Source: Streptomyces sp. MMG1121
GTDB lineage: Bacteria > Actinomycetota > Actinomycetes > Streptomycetales > Streptomycetaceae
Direction: 5' to 3'
Length of the DNA stretch: 64,000 nt
Assembly: GCF_001280015.1 (NCBI RefSeq)
Contig: NZ_LGDV01000096.1
Span: 1 to 64,000, forward strand
The notes under the pieces were generated by a model. The model saw nothing but the letters and a program-made list of their open reading frames with translations, was not told the origin of the DNA and ran no database searches. Positions 8,101 through 16,572 of this stretch are shown piece after piece (the first letter of the stretch is position 1; each line of letters opens with the position of its first letter). A program made the translations under genes and the position numbers.

Positions 8101-9906
8101 GTGTCGCAGGAGAAGTCTGTCCAGGCCCGGGACGAGGACGGGTACGACTACGACGTCATCGTGGTCGGCTCGGGGTTCGGTGGCTCGGTGTCCGCCCTGC
8201 GCCTCACCGAGAAGGGCTACAAGGTGGGCGTACTGGAGGCGGGACGCCGTTTCACCCGCGAGGCCCTGCCGAAGAACTCCTGGGACCTGAAGAACTACCT
8301 GTGGGCCCCCAAGCTGGGCATGTACGGCATCCAGCGGATCCATCTGCTGGGCAACGTCATGGTCCTGGCCGGCGCTGGCGTCGGCGGCGGCTCGCTCAAC
8401 TACGCCAACACCCTCTACGTACCGCCGAAGGCCTTCTTCGAGGACCCGCAGTGGCGGGACGTCACCGACTGGCAGGAGGAGCTGAAGCCGTACTACGACC
8501 AGGCCCGGCGTATGCTCGGCGTCCGCCTGAACCCGACCATGACGCCGTCCGACGTGCATCTGAAGGCGGCGGCCCAGCGGATGGGCGTGGGCGACTCCTT
8601 CCATCTCGCGCCGGTCGGCGTGTTCTTCGGTGACGGCAAGGACGCCGACGGGGCGACGCAGGCGGGCCCGGGACAGGAGGTCGCCGACCCGTACTTCGGC
8701 GGAGCCGGCCCGTCCCGCAAGGCCTGCACCGAGTGCGGCGAGTGCATGACCGGCTGCCGCCACGGCGCGAAGAACACCCTCAACGAGAACTACCTCCATC
8801 TCGCCCAGCAGGCCGGCGCGGTGGTCCACCCCATGACGACGGTCGTGTCCGTCACGGACGACTCGCGCGGCGGGTACGCGGTGGCGACCCTGCCGACGGA
8901 CCGGAGGAAGAAGGGCGAGGGCCGCCTCTTCACCGCGCGCAGGGTCGTCCTCGCGGCGGGCACCTACGGCACGCAGACGCTCCTGCACCGCATGAAGGCG
9001 GGCGGCCAGCTGCCGTATCTGTCCGCCCGGCTCGGCGACCTGACCCGGACCAACTCCGAGGCGCTGGTCGGCGCGCAGACCGATAACCGCCGCTACCGCA
9101 AGGCGCACGGCGCCGCGAAGGCCGACTTCACCCGGGGCGTCGCGATCACGTCCTCGATCCACCCGGACGAGAACACGCACATCGAGCCGGTCCGCTACGG
9201 CAGGGGCTCCAACGCGATGGGCGGACTGTCGATCCTCCAGGTGCCGTACGCGGAAGGCTCCTCGCGCGTTCTCGGCTGGCTGGCGAACGCGGCCAGGCAC
9301 CCGGTCCTGGTGGCCCGCTCCCTCTCCAACCGGCGCTGGTCCGAGCGCACCATCATCGGCCTGGTCATGCAGTCGCTGGACAACTCGCTGACGACGTATC
9401 TGAAGCCGGACGGGGTCGGCAAGGGCCTGCTGACCGCCCGCCAGGGCCATGGCGCCCCCAACCCCAAGCAGATCAAGGCCGCCACGCAGGCCGCCACCGA
9501 GCTGGCCGCCGAGATCAACGGCTTCGCGGGCAGCAACGTCGGTGAGCTGATGGGCACCCCGCTGACCGCCCACTTCCTGGGCGGCTGCCCCATCGGCGAC
9601 TCCGCGGAAACGGGCGTGATCGACCCCTACCACCGCCTCTACGGCCACCCGGGCATCTCGGTCGTGGACGGCGCCTCGGTCTCGGCGAACCTGGGTGTGA
9701 ACCCCTCGCTGACGATCACCGCGCAGGCCGAGCGCGCGATGTCCTTCTGGCCGAACAAGGGTGAGGAGGACCCGCGTCCGGCACCGGGAGCGGCGTACGA
9801 GCGGCTGAAGCCGGTGGAGCCGCAGTCCCCGGCGGTCCCGGAGGAGGCCTTCGGCGCCCTGCGCCTGCCGTTCCTGGGGATGCCGGCCGTACCGCCGAAG
9901 AAGTAG
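8101..9906 (+). CDS. GMC-family FAD oxidoreductase with ferredoxin-like cysteine motif
   Basis: 601 residues, GTG start behind gaggagag. The N-terminus has the FAD-binding GSGFGGSVSALRL motif, followed by the GVGGGSLNYAN segment of GMC oxidases, and the C-terminus has the HFLGGCPIGDS and NPSLTITAQAERA segments typical of cholesterol-oxidase-like members. Unusually it carries CTECGECMTGC (Cys 209, 212, 215, 219), spaced CxxCxxCxxxC as in [4Fe-4S] ferredoxins, followed by RHGAKNTLNENYL. This subgroup is annotated as cholesterol oxidase-like or choline dehydrogenase-like; the substrate is unknown. No signal peptide is visible, so it is probably cytoplasmic. Its position after the aldehyde dehydrogenase suggests stepwise oxidation in one pathway. 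Confidence 0.85.
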   Translation: MSQEKSVQARDEDGYDYDVIVVGSGFGGSVSALRLTEKGYKVGVLEAGRRFTREALPKNSWDLKNYLWAPKLGMYGIQRIHLLGNVMVLAGAGVGGGSLNYANTLYVPPKAFFEDPQWRDVTDWQEELKPYYDQARRMLGVRLNPTMTPSDVHLKAAAQRMGVGDSFHLAPVGVFFGDGKDADGATQAGPGQEVADPYFGGAGPSRKACTECGECMTGCRHGAKNTLNENYLHLAQQAGAVVHPMTTVVSVTDDSRGGYAVATLPTDRRKKGEGRLFTARRVVLAAGTYGTQTLLHRMKAGGQLPYLSARLGDLTRTNSEALVGAQTDNRRYRKAHGAAKADFTRGVAITSSIHPDENTHIEPVRYGRGSNAMGGLSILQVPYAEGSSRVLGWLANAARHPVLVARSLSNRRWSERTIIGLVMQSLDNSLTTYLKPDGVGKGLLTARQGHGAPNPKQIKAATQAATELAAEINGFAGSNVGELMGTPLTAHFLGGCPIGDSAETGVIDPYHRLYGHPGISVVDGASVSANLGVNPSLTITAQAERAMSFWPNKGEEDPRPAPGAAYERLKPVEPQSPAVPEEAFGALRLPFLGMPAVPPKK

Positions 9907-9942
9907 AGGGACCTGCATCCCCCTCCGAAGGCAGGTCCCTCT
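9905..9942 (+). terminator. Intrinsic terminator-like hairpin after the GMC gene
   Basis: agagggacctgc (9905-9916) pairs perfectly with 9931-9942 across a 14-base loop. It overlaps the stop codon; there is no long T-run, which is common in streptomycetes. Confidence 0.75.
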
Positions 9943-10543
9943 CAAGTTCGCAGACTCGCGTCGCACGACTCGGCTGGTTTGATCAGCGAGGACCATGAAC
10001 GGTTGCTCGCCCCGCCCTCGATTTGCATGTGACCTGAGTCACCCGGTCTTGCTCATGGCGAAGGGCCCCGCGGGACGGAGAGACCGCGGGGCCCTTCTTC
10101 GGCCAGCACCGACGTCAGGGCGACGTCAGTGCCTGGGAGCGGCGCCGGGGGGTTGCGCCGCTGGTTCGGTGGTCCTGACCCGCGACAGGCGGGTGAGGTG
10201 CAGTAATGCCATGGTCTGCGCGGGGACTCGGGGCTTCTGCGCAGGGTGCTGGGCATGACCCGGCACTGGTCCATGTGTGGAGTTTTCCGCCGGCCGGCCC
10301 CGGGCGTCCCCGGAGCCGGCCGTTCTCTTGGGTGACCGGGCTGCTGTCCCCTGCCGTCCGGTCACTTCCGGAGCGAGGTCCCACGGCGCACGGCACGACC
10401 CGTACGCCTCATCGCTCCAGCGAGCCACGCGTGGTTCTGTCGGGCCCGCCCCTGGCTGGCACGGACATCCCGCTCAACGAAGGGGGACGCGGACCGGTCA
10501 CGCGCCGTACGGGTGAGACGACGCTCGAACTCCGGTACGACGC
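9943..10543. other. Intergenic stretch with no convincing gene
   Basis: About 600 bases between the GMC gene and the chorismate mutase. It holds a second strong hairpin (10061-10096). Several short open frames exist on both strands, but none has a good ribosome-binding site or a recognisable protein. The 115 bases between the two hairpins could be a small transcript. Confidence 0.5.
10061..10096. terminator. Strong 13-bp hairpin, possibly bidirectional terminator
   Basis: aagggccccgcgg (10061-10073) pairs exactly with 10084-10096 around a 10-base loop; on the plus strand it is followed by cttc. It may end a transcript from 9943-10060, or stop read-through from the minus-strand chorismate mutase. 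Confidence 0.7.
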
Positions 10544-10801
10544 TCAGACGCGCCCCCGGCACAGCTCCAGCAGGGTCATGGCGAGGGAGGTGCCGGGCTT
10601 GCCGAGGGCCTCGCGGTAGCGGCCGAGGATGTCCATCTCGCGGGACAGGTGCACACGCCGCCCGCCGGAGGCGATGCGGGTCTGCTGCACGACGGCGGAG
10701 ACGGCCATCCGTTCCTGGATGAGACCGATGATCCGGTCGTCGAGCACATCGATGCGCTGCCGGGCGTCGGCGATGGTCTCTTCCGCGGAGGTGGTGGTCA
10801 T
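10544..10801 (-). CDS. Chorismate mutase, AroQ-type
   Basis: 85 residues, an all-helical AroQ-fold chorismate mutase that converts chorismate to prephenate, the entry to Phe and Tyr synthesis. The family pattern is clear: an N-terminal helix with RQRIDVLDDRIIGLIQERM (first conserved Arg, then Asp-Arg-x-Ile) , a central R-ASGGRRVHLSREMDI segment supplying the Arg/Lys and Glu side chains, and a third helix. It is monofunctional, with no prephenate dehydratase or DAHP synthase part. It sits behind a leader peptide rich in Phe/Tyr codons and a terminator hairpin, so its expression is probably set by attenuation. Confidence 0.9.
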   Translation of the reverse strand: MTTTSAEETIADARQRIDVLDDRIIGLIQERMAVSAVVQQTRIASGGRRVHLSREMDILGRYREALGKPGTSLAMTLLELCRGRV

Positions 10802-10878
10802 GTCGGGGCTCCTGACGAAGGTGGCTGGGGCGGTGGACCGACTGAGGTGCCCCGAACCGACAGACCCCGGAAAACGTC

Positions 10879-10911
10879 AGGCGCCCCGGGCCTTGTCGGC
10901 CCGGGGCGCCT
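10879..10911 (-). terminator. Attenuator terminator upstream of chorismate mutase
   Basis: aggcgccccgggcc (10879-10892 on the plus strand) pairs perfectly over 14 bp with 10898-10911, with a 5-base loop. On the minus strand it is followed by gacgtttt. It lies between the leader peptide and the chorismate mutase, the position expected for a transcription attenuator. Confidence 0.8.
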
Positions 10912-10933
10912 GGGAAGTCGCTCGGCGTTTCGC

Positions 10934-11005
10934 TCAAGCAGCACGACCATGGCATCCGGCGGGCCGGTTGCCATAGGTAAAGAGGAAGATCGAGTGCGCG
11001 AGCAT
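10934..11005 (-). CDS. Phe/Tyr leader peptide of the chorismate mutase attenuator
   Basis: A 23-codon frame beginning [13 protein letters not shown], with Phe at codons 7 and 9 and Tyr at codon 11, and ending at TGA (10934). The MxAHS opening is, from memory, the same as that of the trp leader peptides of streptomycetes, in which Trp codons replace the Phe/Tyr codons. Directly after the regulatory codons a hairpin forms (ggcaaccggcccgccggatgcc region, plus 10951-10972), then the terminator. The product is presumably only a sensor of charged tRNA-Phe and tRNA-Tyr. There is no ribosome-binding site; the message appears to be leaderless. Confidence 0.8.
   Translation of the reverse strand: MLAHSIFLFTYGNRPAGCHGRAA
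10951..10972 (-). promoter_or_regulatory. Leader hairpin and antiterminator segment
   Basis: On the minus strand ggca-a-ccgg pairs with ccgg-a-tgcc around a cccg loop. The sequence cggcccg in it is complementary over 7 bases to cgggccg in the 5' arm and loop of the downstream terminator, so the two structures can be mutually exclusive, as attenuation needs. Confidence 0.55.
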
Positions 11006-11011
11006 GCGGCA

Positions 11012-11020
11012 AGTATGCCA
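11012..11020 (-). promoter_or_regulatory. Extended -10 promoter of the chorismate mutase leader
   Basis: On the minus strand tgg is followed by catact, an extended -10 element, with six bases to the A of the leader-peptide ATG. This places transcription start at the ATG itself. No good -35 box is visible. Confidence 0.5.
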
Positions 11021-11052
11021 GACGGCGCCCGGTCTTCCCCGCCCGCAAAGTG

Positions 11053-11075
11053 GGGGCTCCGGGGGGCGGAGCCCC
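11053..11075. repeat. 9-bp inverted repeat upstream of guaA
   Basis: ggggctccg and cggagcccc are separated by five G residues. There is no T-run. GC-rich hairpins of this form are frequent between streptomycete genes; the function here is unknown. Confidence 0.4.
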
Positions 11076-11106
11076 GGTGAGCGGGACTCTCGCACCGGCG
11101 CCCCGT

Positions 11107-11112
11107 TAGAAT
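11107..11112 (+). promoter_or_regulatory. Possible guaA -10 element
   Basis: tagaat fits a housekeeping -10 box, 41 bases before the guaA GTG. No convincing -35 box precedes it. Confidence 0.3.
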
Positions 11113-11153
11113 CAGAACCACAGACCCCCGCCCGACCCGCCGGAAGGCACCCC

Positions 11154-12734
11154 GTGTCATCAGCGACTCCCGCTGCCGCCGCCCCCGACACCGTCCTGGT
11201 CGTCGACTTCGGCGCGCAGTACGCCCAGCTCATCGCCCGTCGCGTCCGCGAGGCGCGGGTCTACAGCGAGATCGTGCCGAGCACCATGCCGGTCCAGGAG
11301 ATGCTCGCCAAGAACCCCGCGGCGATCATCCTCTCCGGTGGCCCCTCGTCCGTGTACGAGGAGGGCGCCCCCCACCTCGACAGCGCGATCTTCGAGGCCG
11401 GCGTCCCCGTCTTCGGCATGTGCTACGGCTTCCAGCTGATGGCGCGAGCCCTCGGCGGCACCGTCGACAACACCGGCGCCCGCGAGTACGGCCGTACCGA
11501 CCTGCACGTCTCCAGGACGTCCTCCACCCTCTTCGAGGGCACCCCGGCCGAGCAGCACGTGTGGATGTCGCACGGCGACGCCTGCTCCGCCGCCCCCGAG
11601 GGCTTCACGGTCACCGCGTCCACGGACGTCGTCCCGGTCGCCGCCTTCGAGAACGACGCGAAGAAGCTCTACGGCGTCCAGTACCACCCCGAGGTCATGC
11701 ACTCCGCGTACGGCCAGCAGGTGCTGGAGCACTTCCTGTACCGCGGCGCGGGCCTGACCCCGTCCTGGACCACCGGCAACGTGATCGACGAACAGGTCGC
11801 CGCGATCCGCGAGCAGGTCGGCGACAGGCGCGCGATCTGCGGCCTGTCCGGCGGCGTGGACTCCGCCGTCGCCGCCGCCCTCGTCCAGAAGGCCATCGGC
11901 TCCCAGCTGACCTGCGTCTACGTCGACCACGGCCTGATGCGCAAGGGCGAGACCGAGCAGGTCGAGAAGGACTTCGTGGCCTCGACCGGCGTCAAGCTGG
12001 TCGTCGTCGACGCCGAGGAGCGCTTCCTCACCGCGCTGAAGGGTGTCTCCGACCCCGAGGAGAAGCGGAAGATCATCGGCCGCGAGTTCATCCGCGTCTT
12101 CGAGCAGGCGCAGGCCGAGATCATCGCGGACGAGGGCCCGGCGGTCGAGTTCCTGGTCCAGGGCACCCTGTACCCGGACGTGGTCGAGTCCGGCGGCGGC
12201 ACCGGCACGGCGAACATCAAGTCGCACCACAACGTCGGCGGCCTCCCCGAGGACCTCGAGTTCCAGCTGATCGAGCCGCTGCGCAAGCTGTTCAAGGACG
12301 AGGTCCGCATGGTCGGCCAGGAGCTGGGCCTGCCGGACGAGATCGTCCAGCGCCAGCCCTTCCCGGGCCCCGGCCTCGGCATCCGCATCGTCGGCGAGGT
12401 CACCAAGGAGCGTCTGGACCTGCTCCGCGACGCCGACGCCATCGCCCGCGAGGAACTGACCGTGGCCGGCCTGGACCGCGACATCTGGCAGTGCCCGGTG
12501 GTCCTGCTCGCGGACGTCCGCTCGGTCGGCGTCCAGGGCGACGGCCGCACCTACGGCCACCCGATCGTCCTGCGCCCGGTCTCCTCCGAGGACGCCATGA
12601 CCGCCGACTGGTCCCGGCTGCCGTACGACGTCCTCGCGAAGATCTCGACCCGGATCACGAACGAGGTCCGGGACGTCAACCGCGTCGTCCTCGACGTGAC
12701 CTCGAAGCCCCCGGGCACCATCGAGTGGGAGTGA
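11154..12734 (+). CDS. guaA: GMP synthase (glutamine-hydrolysing)
   Basis: 526 residues. Catalyses the last step of GMP synthesis: XMP + ATP + glutamine to GMP. The N-terminal class I glutamine amidotransferase has the nucleophile in GMCYG (C90) and the His/Glu pair in QYHPEV (H178, E180). The ATP pyrophosphatase domain has the PP-loop SGGVDSA beginning near residue 232, and the C-terminal dimerisation domain ends in the conserved KPPGTIEWE. The start GTG at 11154 follows ggaagg and gives the usual length; the frame is open further upstream, into the chorismate mutase leader, but that extension is not protein-like. The gene is divergent from the chorismate mutase, so promoters lie back to back in 11006-11150. 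The stop is only 14 bases from the stop of the next, convergent gene. Confidence 0.97.
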   Translation: MSSATPAAAAPDTVLVVDFGAQYAQLIARRVREARVYSEIVPSTMPVQEMLAKNPAAIILSGGPSSVYEEGAPHLDSAIFEAGVPVFGMCYGFQLMARALGGTVDNTGAREYGRTDLHVSRTSSTLFEGTPAEQHVWMSHGDACSAAPEGFTVTASTDVVPVAAFENDAKKLYGVQYHPEVMHSAYGQQVLEHFLYRGAGLTPSWTTGNVIDEQVAAIREQVGDRRAICGLSGGVDSAVAAALVQKAIGSQLTCVYVDHGLMRKGETEQVEKDFVASTGVKLVVVDAEERFLTALKGVSDPEEKRKIIGREFIRVFEQAQAEIIADEGPAVEFLVQGTLYPDVVESGGGTGTANIKSHHNVGGLPEDLEFQLIEPLRKLFKDEVRMVGQELGLPDEIVQRQPFPGPGLGIRIVGEVTKERLDLLRDADAIAREELTVAGLDRDIWQCPVVLLADVRSVGVQGDGRTYGHPIVLRPVSSEDAMTADWSRLPYDVLAKISTRITNEVRDVNRVVLDVTSKPPGTIEWE

Positions 12735-12748
12735 TCCCCTGACGGGAC

Positions 12749-13237
12749 TCAGGTCCGCCTGAGAGTGCGCACCGCCTCTCCGGGCTTCCAGACCTGGACG
12801 ACGAGATACGCGTCGTCCTCGACGCAGGTCCGCACGACCTCCGTCAACTCGGTGCGGAAGAGGTGGAACGGCTGCGGCGGTTCCACCTCTTTCACGTACC
12901 AGGCCTTGGTCTCCCCGTCCCCCGGCCCGCCCCCGACCTCGTACGCCCGCCCCGCGATCCGCACGTCCCCGCCGACCGCCCCCGTGCCCTCACCAGGGTT
13001 CGCCTGGAGTGCGAAGCGAGGGTCGCGGCGCAGGTCGCGGGCCTTGAGCGAGCCGTCCATCATGCCGAGCCACAGCTCACCGGCCCGGAAGTCGGCCTCC
13101 AGTCCGGAAGTGCGCGGCGAGCCGTCCTTGCGCAGGGTCGCGAGGACGTGATGCCGGTGGGCACCGAACCGCTCCTCGACGATCCCCGCCAGCTCGGGTG
13201 CGGCCGAGAGGAAGGCCGCCCAGTTCGTATCCGTCAT
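12749..13237 (-). CDS. Pyridoxamine 5'-phosphate oxidase-fold (split-barrel) protein
   Basis: 162 residues from ATG 13237, preceded by gggaag. The split-barrel flavin-binding pattern is visible in HHVLATLRKDGSPRTSGLEADFRAGELWLGMM, followed by KARDLRRDPRFALQ, which is typical of general-stress/F420- or FMN-binding PNPOx-like proteins. The C-terminal half holds the FHLFRTELTEVV segment common in this actinobacterial subgroup. Such proteins often reduce or bind flavin-type cofactors, but no specific reaction can be assigned. It is divergent from the class II aldolase gene and convergent with guaA. A longer start at 13297 exists but adds an unconserved-looking tail. Confidence 0.8.
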   Translation of the reverse strand: MTDTNWAAFLSAAPELAGIVEERFGAHRHHVLATLRKDGSPRTSGLEADFRAGELWLGMMDGSLKARDLRRDPRFALQANPGEGTGAVGGDVRIAGRAYEVGGGPGDGETKAWYVKEVEPPQPFHLFRTELTEVVRTCVEDDAYLVVQVWKPGEAVRTLRRT

Positions 13238-13377
13238 ACGCGTCAGTCTTCCCGGCAAACCGGACAACCTCTGTCGTGTATTCGCTGCGTACGTCATCTT
13301 TACAAAACAGCTCTGCCCTTTTGCGCTGACCGGGGGTAACTTCCGGCGCGTACCGCAATCCCAGTGCTGGAGGACCT

Positions 13378-14172
13378 ATGCACGGGCCGACCCCGCCCCT
13401 GCCGCTGCCCACCGACCAGCTGCAGTTCGCCATGCCGCCGATGCACGACGCGGTCGAGGACGAACGGCGGCATCGCAAGGAGCGGCTCGCCGGAGCCCTG
13501 CGGATCTTCGGGCGGGCCGGGCTCGAGGACGGGGTGTCCGGACACATCACCGCACGCGACCCGGAGTTCACCGACTGCTTCTGGGTCAACCCGTTCGGCA
13601 TGCCGTTCAAGCACGTCACCGTCAGCGATCTCGTCCTGGCCAACCAGGACGGCCAGGTCGTCGAGGGCCGCTACCACGTCAACCAGGCCGCGTTCACCGT
13701 CCACGCCCAGGTGCACGCCGCCCGCCCCGACGTGGTCGCCGTCGCCCACTGCCACTCCGTGCACGGCCGCGCCCTCGCCGCGCTCGGCGAACTGATCGAC
13801 CCCCTCACCCAGGAGAGCTGCGCCTTCTACGAGGACGCGGCGCTCTACGACTCCTACACCGGCGTCACCGTCGACGCCGAGGAAGGCCGCCGCATCGCCG
13901 CCGCCCTCGGCTCCCGCAAGGCGCTCGTCCTGCGCAACCACGGACTGCTCACCGTCGGCGACTCGGTGGACGCGGCGGCCTGGTGGTTCCTGTCCATGGA
14001 GCGGTCCTGTCAGGTGCAGCTGATGGCGAAGGCGGCCGGCCGCCCGGTCCTCATCGACCACAAACTGGCCGTCGCCACCCGCGAACAGCTCGGTGGCGAC
14101 CTGGTGGCCTGGATCAACTACCAGCCGCTGTGGCAGGACATCAGCCGCAGCGAACCGGATCTGCTCAGCTGA
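13378..14172 (+). CDS. Class II aldolase/adducin-family protein
   Basis: 264 residues, ATG behind ggagga. The fold of L-fuculose-1-phosphate aldolases and L-ribulose-5-phosphate epimerases is recognisable from SGHITARDPE and NPFGMPFKHVTVSDLVL near the N-terminus, the metal-binding His pair in HAQVHAARPDVVAVAHCHS and the later LRNHGLLTVG. Zn-dependent aldol cleavage or epimerisation of a sugar phosphate is the family role; the length without a phosphate-sugar operon around it makes the substrate uncertain. The 3' end overlaps the convergent DUF4429 gene by 8 bp. Confidence 0.88.
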   Translation: MHGPTPPLPLPTDQLQFAMPPMHDAVEDERRHRKERLAGALRIFGRAGLEDGVSGHITARDPEFTDCFWVNPFGMPFKHVTVSDLVLANQDGQVVEGRYHVNQAAFTVHAQVHAARPDVVAVAHCHSVHGRALAALGELIDPLTQESCAFYEDAALYDSYTGVTVDAEEGRRIAAALGSRKALVLRNHGLLTVGDSVDAAAWWFLSMERSCQVQLMAKAAGRPVLIDHKLAVATREQLGGDLVAWINYQPLWQDISRSEPDLLS

Positions 14173-15052
14173 ACCCCCTGAGAACGGCCGCCTTCGTCAA
14201 CGCGAACTCCTCGTCCGTGAGCACCCCGTTCCGGTGCAGCTCGCCCAACTCCCGCAGCCGGCGCAGCAGCACGTCATGGTGGTCGGCCTGCGCGGGTACG
14301 GCCGCGCGGAGCCGGCCCAGGCCGTCGCGGGCGCCGGCCACACGGGTGGAGGGGTGCGGCAGCCGGGCGGTGACGGCCGTCGCGACCAGCGCGGTCAGTA
14401 GATCGCGCCGCACGCTGCCCCACAGGTCCAGGGTGTAGGGGTCCCGCTCGGGCGGCAGCTTGGAGTACACCGTCTCCGGGGTCACGAACCGCAGGAAGCC
14501 GTCCTCGTACCCGGAGTTGGGCAGCCACTCCACCTGCACCAGATCGCCCAGGCCGATGATCCGCGGGCCGGTCGCGCGCTTGACCCGGTCGGAGGTGTCG
14601 GACCAGTCGATGCGCACCTGGCCGCCGTCGAAGGAGACCGTGCCGTCCGAAGACCGCACCGACACCGGCACCGGCGGTCCTGGCAGTAGATAGCCCGCCG
14701 TGGGCTCCTGGGGGACCCGGTCGAGCAGCAGCGCGTGCCGGATCTCCTGCGCCACGTACTCCGCGACCCCCGAACGGTCCGCGTCCACCGACAGCCGGTA
14801 GGGGTCGGCCGGGTCCGGCAGCCGCCCGCCCGTCGCCTGGAGCAGCGGATCGGCGCCGTCGCGCAACCGCATCCGCAGCCGGCCACGTTTGCGCTCGGGT
14901 TCGTAGACGACGCCCGAGACCGCCTCCAGGGGTACGGAGACCTCCCCGTACGTCTGCCGGAACAGCGGCACGGACCGATGCAGTCCCGGGGTGATCCGGA
15001 TCGTGCTGCCGTCGAAGGCCCAGGTCCCGTCCCGCGCGATGATCTCGGCCAT
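14165..15052 (-). CDS. DUF4429-type protein with C-terminal SHOCT-like segment
   Basis: 295 residues. Two related beta-rich halves (IIARDGTWAFDGSTIRITPG near residue 4 and VSVRSSDGTVSFDGGQVRIDW near residue 130) match the DUF4429 layout of tandem domains. The last 40 residues (VLLRRLRELGELHRNGVLTDEEFALTKAAVL) are a short SHOCT-like helix pair found at the ends of many bacterial proteins of unknown function. No signal peptide or membrane span, so cytoplasmic. Function unknown; DUF4429 proteins are common in streptomycetes. ATG start at 15052, divergent from the membrane protein gene downstream. Confidence 0.8.
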   Translation of the reverse strand: MAEIIARDGTWAFDGSTIRITPGLHRSVPLFRQTYGEVSVPLEAVSGVVYEPERKRGRLRMRLRDGADPLLQATGGRLPDPADPYRLSVDADRSGVAEYVAQEIRHALLLDRVPQEPTAGYLLPGPPVPVSVRSSDGTVSFDGGQVRIDWSDTSDRVKRATGPRIIGLGDLVQVEWLPNSGYEDGFLRFVTPETVYSKLPPERDPYTLDLWGSVRRDLLTALVATAVTARLPHPSTRVAGARDGLGRLRAAVPAQADHHDVLLRRLRELGELHRNGVLTDEEFALTKAAVLRGFS

Positions 15053-15242
15053 ACGGAAATTCTCCCAGCCGGGTCAACACACCGGCCCCCACTTCACCCG
15101 CCGTGACCCGGCCCGACGAGCCCGGGCGGGCCTCCGTAAGGCACAATTCGCTGACGGCGCAAGCGAGTTGCGCGGCAACGGGACGGTCCACCGAGGGGCC
15201 GCCGGCCGCGTCAGAAGGTCGTGGGGAAGGCGGGCGTCCGGC

Positions 15243-16523
15243 GTGGCGGTGCAGGAGGCGAGAGGGGACACGGGTGCCGACAGCACTCACGAGGGCGGCT
15301 GTACCTGCGGGGACTGTCCGCACGGCGCCCGTGAGGGGCACCGGCGCGCCGTCGCCGCGTTCCTGCGCCGACGCGACGAGTTCGCGGCCGGGCAGGGCTT
15401 GCCCGCGGCCGTGGTGCACTCGGCCTCGGCGTCTCGCCAGTGGGTCTCCGAGGAGCTGACCCAGCGGGCGGAGGCCGTCGCCGAACGCGGGCGTGCCGAG
15501 GGCGAGGCGTGGCTCGCCGGGCTGTGGCTGTGGACGGTGGCCGCGGTATGGGCCGTGGTCGTCGCCCTGCTGCTCGGCGAGGCGCTCACCGCGATCGGCG
15601 CGGGCTGGACGGGCGCCCGCACCGCGGCCCTGCTCGCCGCGCTCGTCATCGCCGGCACGCTCACCACCGCCTGCCGGCTCCACCGGGCCCGCGGCGGGGC
15701 GCTCGCCCCCGTGATCGGCGAGGACAACCGGATCTCCACCTCCCGCACGGTTGCGGCCGGTTGGGTGCTGCTCGTCGGCTACGCCGTCCTGCTGCTGGCG
15801 GCCCGGCTGGCGGCCGCCTCCGACCACGCCGAACGGGACGCGCTGCTCTCGGGACTCGACCTCGCGCGCGGCACGGGCGTGGTGACCGTCCTCGCCGTGG
15901 TGTGCGGCATCGCCGTGCTGGTCCGCCGAGTGGTGAGCCTGCGCATCCTCGCCCAGCGACTGCAGAAGGTGTCGGCCCACCGGCCGCGCGCCGCCGACCT
16001 GCTCACCGACGACTCCGGCCGGGGCGCCTTCACCGACATCCAGTACGTCGCCATCAACGCCGTCGCCCTGCTGTTCGCCGCCGTACGGCTCGCCCGCCGC
16101 CCCGACCAACTGCCCGACCTGCCCTGGGGGCTGGGCGTGATCGTGCTGATCTCGGCGGCGACCTACCTGGCCGGCAAGTACGCCGAGGGCGGCCGCCCGG
16201 TCGTCCTCTCCGTGGTCCGCGCCCGCGAACCCGGCGACCTGGACGGGCCGATCCGCACCGGCGACGACATCGAGATCCGCGGCGCCGGCTTCGTCCCGCC
16301 CGGCGCCCGGGCCGCCGACCGGCTCTCCCGCATGGTCGTCCGCATCGGCGTCGTCGACGTGCACGTACCGCTCGTTCCCGTCACCGGCGGCTTTCGCAAC
16401 CCCTCCGACAGCGTCCTGACCGTCCCCGTACCGGTCGAGGTCGAGCCCGGGGCGGTGGAGGTCCAGGTGGTCACCGCAGCCGGTGTGGCGACCAACCGGT
16501 ACACGGTCCAGGTGACGGAGTGA
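15243..16523 (+). CDS. Multi-pass membrane protein of unknown function
   Basis: About 426 residues from GTG 15243 (gggaagg lies upstream; GTG 15249 is also possible). A cysteine-containing N-terminus (GGCTCGDCPHG) precedes a charged helical stretch, then at least six hydrophobic spans in three pairs (around WLWTVAAVWAVVVALLLG, AALLAALVIAGTLTTAC, WVLLVGYAVLLLAARLA, VVTVLAVVCGIAVLV, VAINAVALLFAAV, LGVIVLISAATYLAG). The C-terminal 120 residues are beta-rich and may be an Ig/TIG-like domain (GDDIEIRGAGFVPPGARAADR ...). No family name is evident to me. A small gene with a strong ribosome-binding site follows 49 bases later. Confidence 0.75.
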   Translation: MAVQEARGDTGADSTHEGGCTCGDCPHGAREGHRRAVAAFLRRRDEFAAGQGLPAAVVHSASASRQWVSEELTQRAEAVAERGRAEGEAWLAGLWLWTVAAVWAVVVALLLGEALTAIGAGWTGARTAALLAALVIAGTLTTACRLHRARGGALAPVIGEDNRISTSRTVAAGWVLLVGYAVLLLAARLAAASDHAERDALLSGLDLARGTGVVTVLAVVCGIAVLVRRVVSLRILAQRLQKVSAHRPRAADLLTDDSGRGAFTDIQYVAINAVALLFAAVRLARRPDQLPDLPWGLGVIVLISAATYLAGKYAEGGRPVVLSVVRAREPGDLDGPIRTGDDIEIRGAGFVPPGARAADRLSRMVVRIGVVDVHVPLVPVTGGFRNPSDSVLTVPVPVEVEPGAVEVQVVTAAGVATNRYTVQVTE

Positions 16524-16572
16524 GGGACGGACGAGACGGGGGAGCCGGGTCAGAAGGGCGAGGAGGCGTCCG

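Noticed and set aside
6136..9996. A 1286-codon open frame on the minus strand
   Set aside because: It is antisense to the aldehyde dehydrogenase and GMC genes, which have clear families; the frame is open only because GC-rich codons rarely form stops. Its protein is a low-complexity Gly/Arg/Val-rich string.
10126..10428. Possible 100-codon gene in the intergenic stretch before chorismate mutase
   Set aside because: Pro/Arg/Ser-rich composition without family features, no ribosome-binding site, and competing frames of similar length on both strands.
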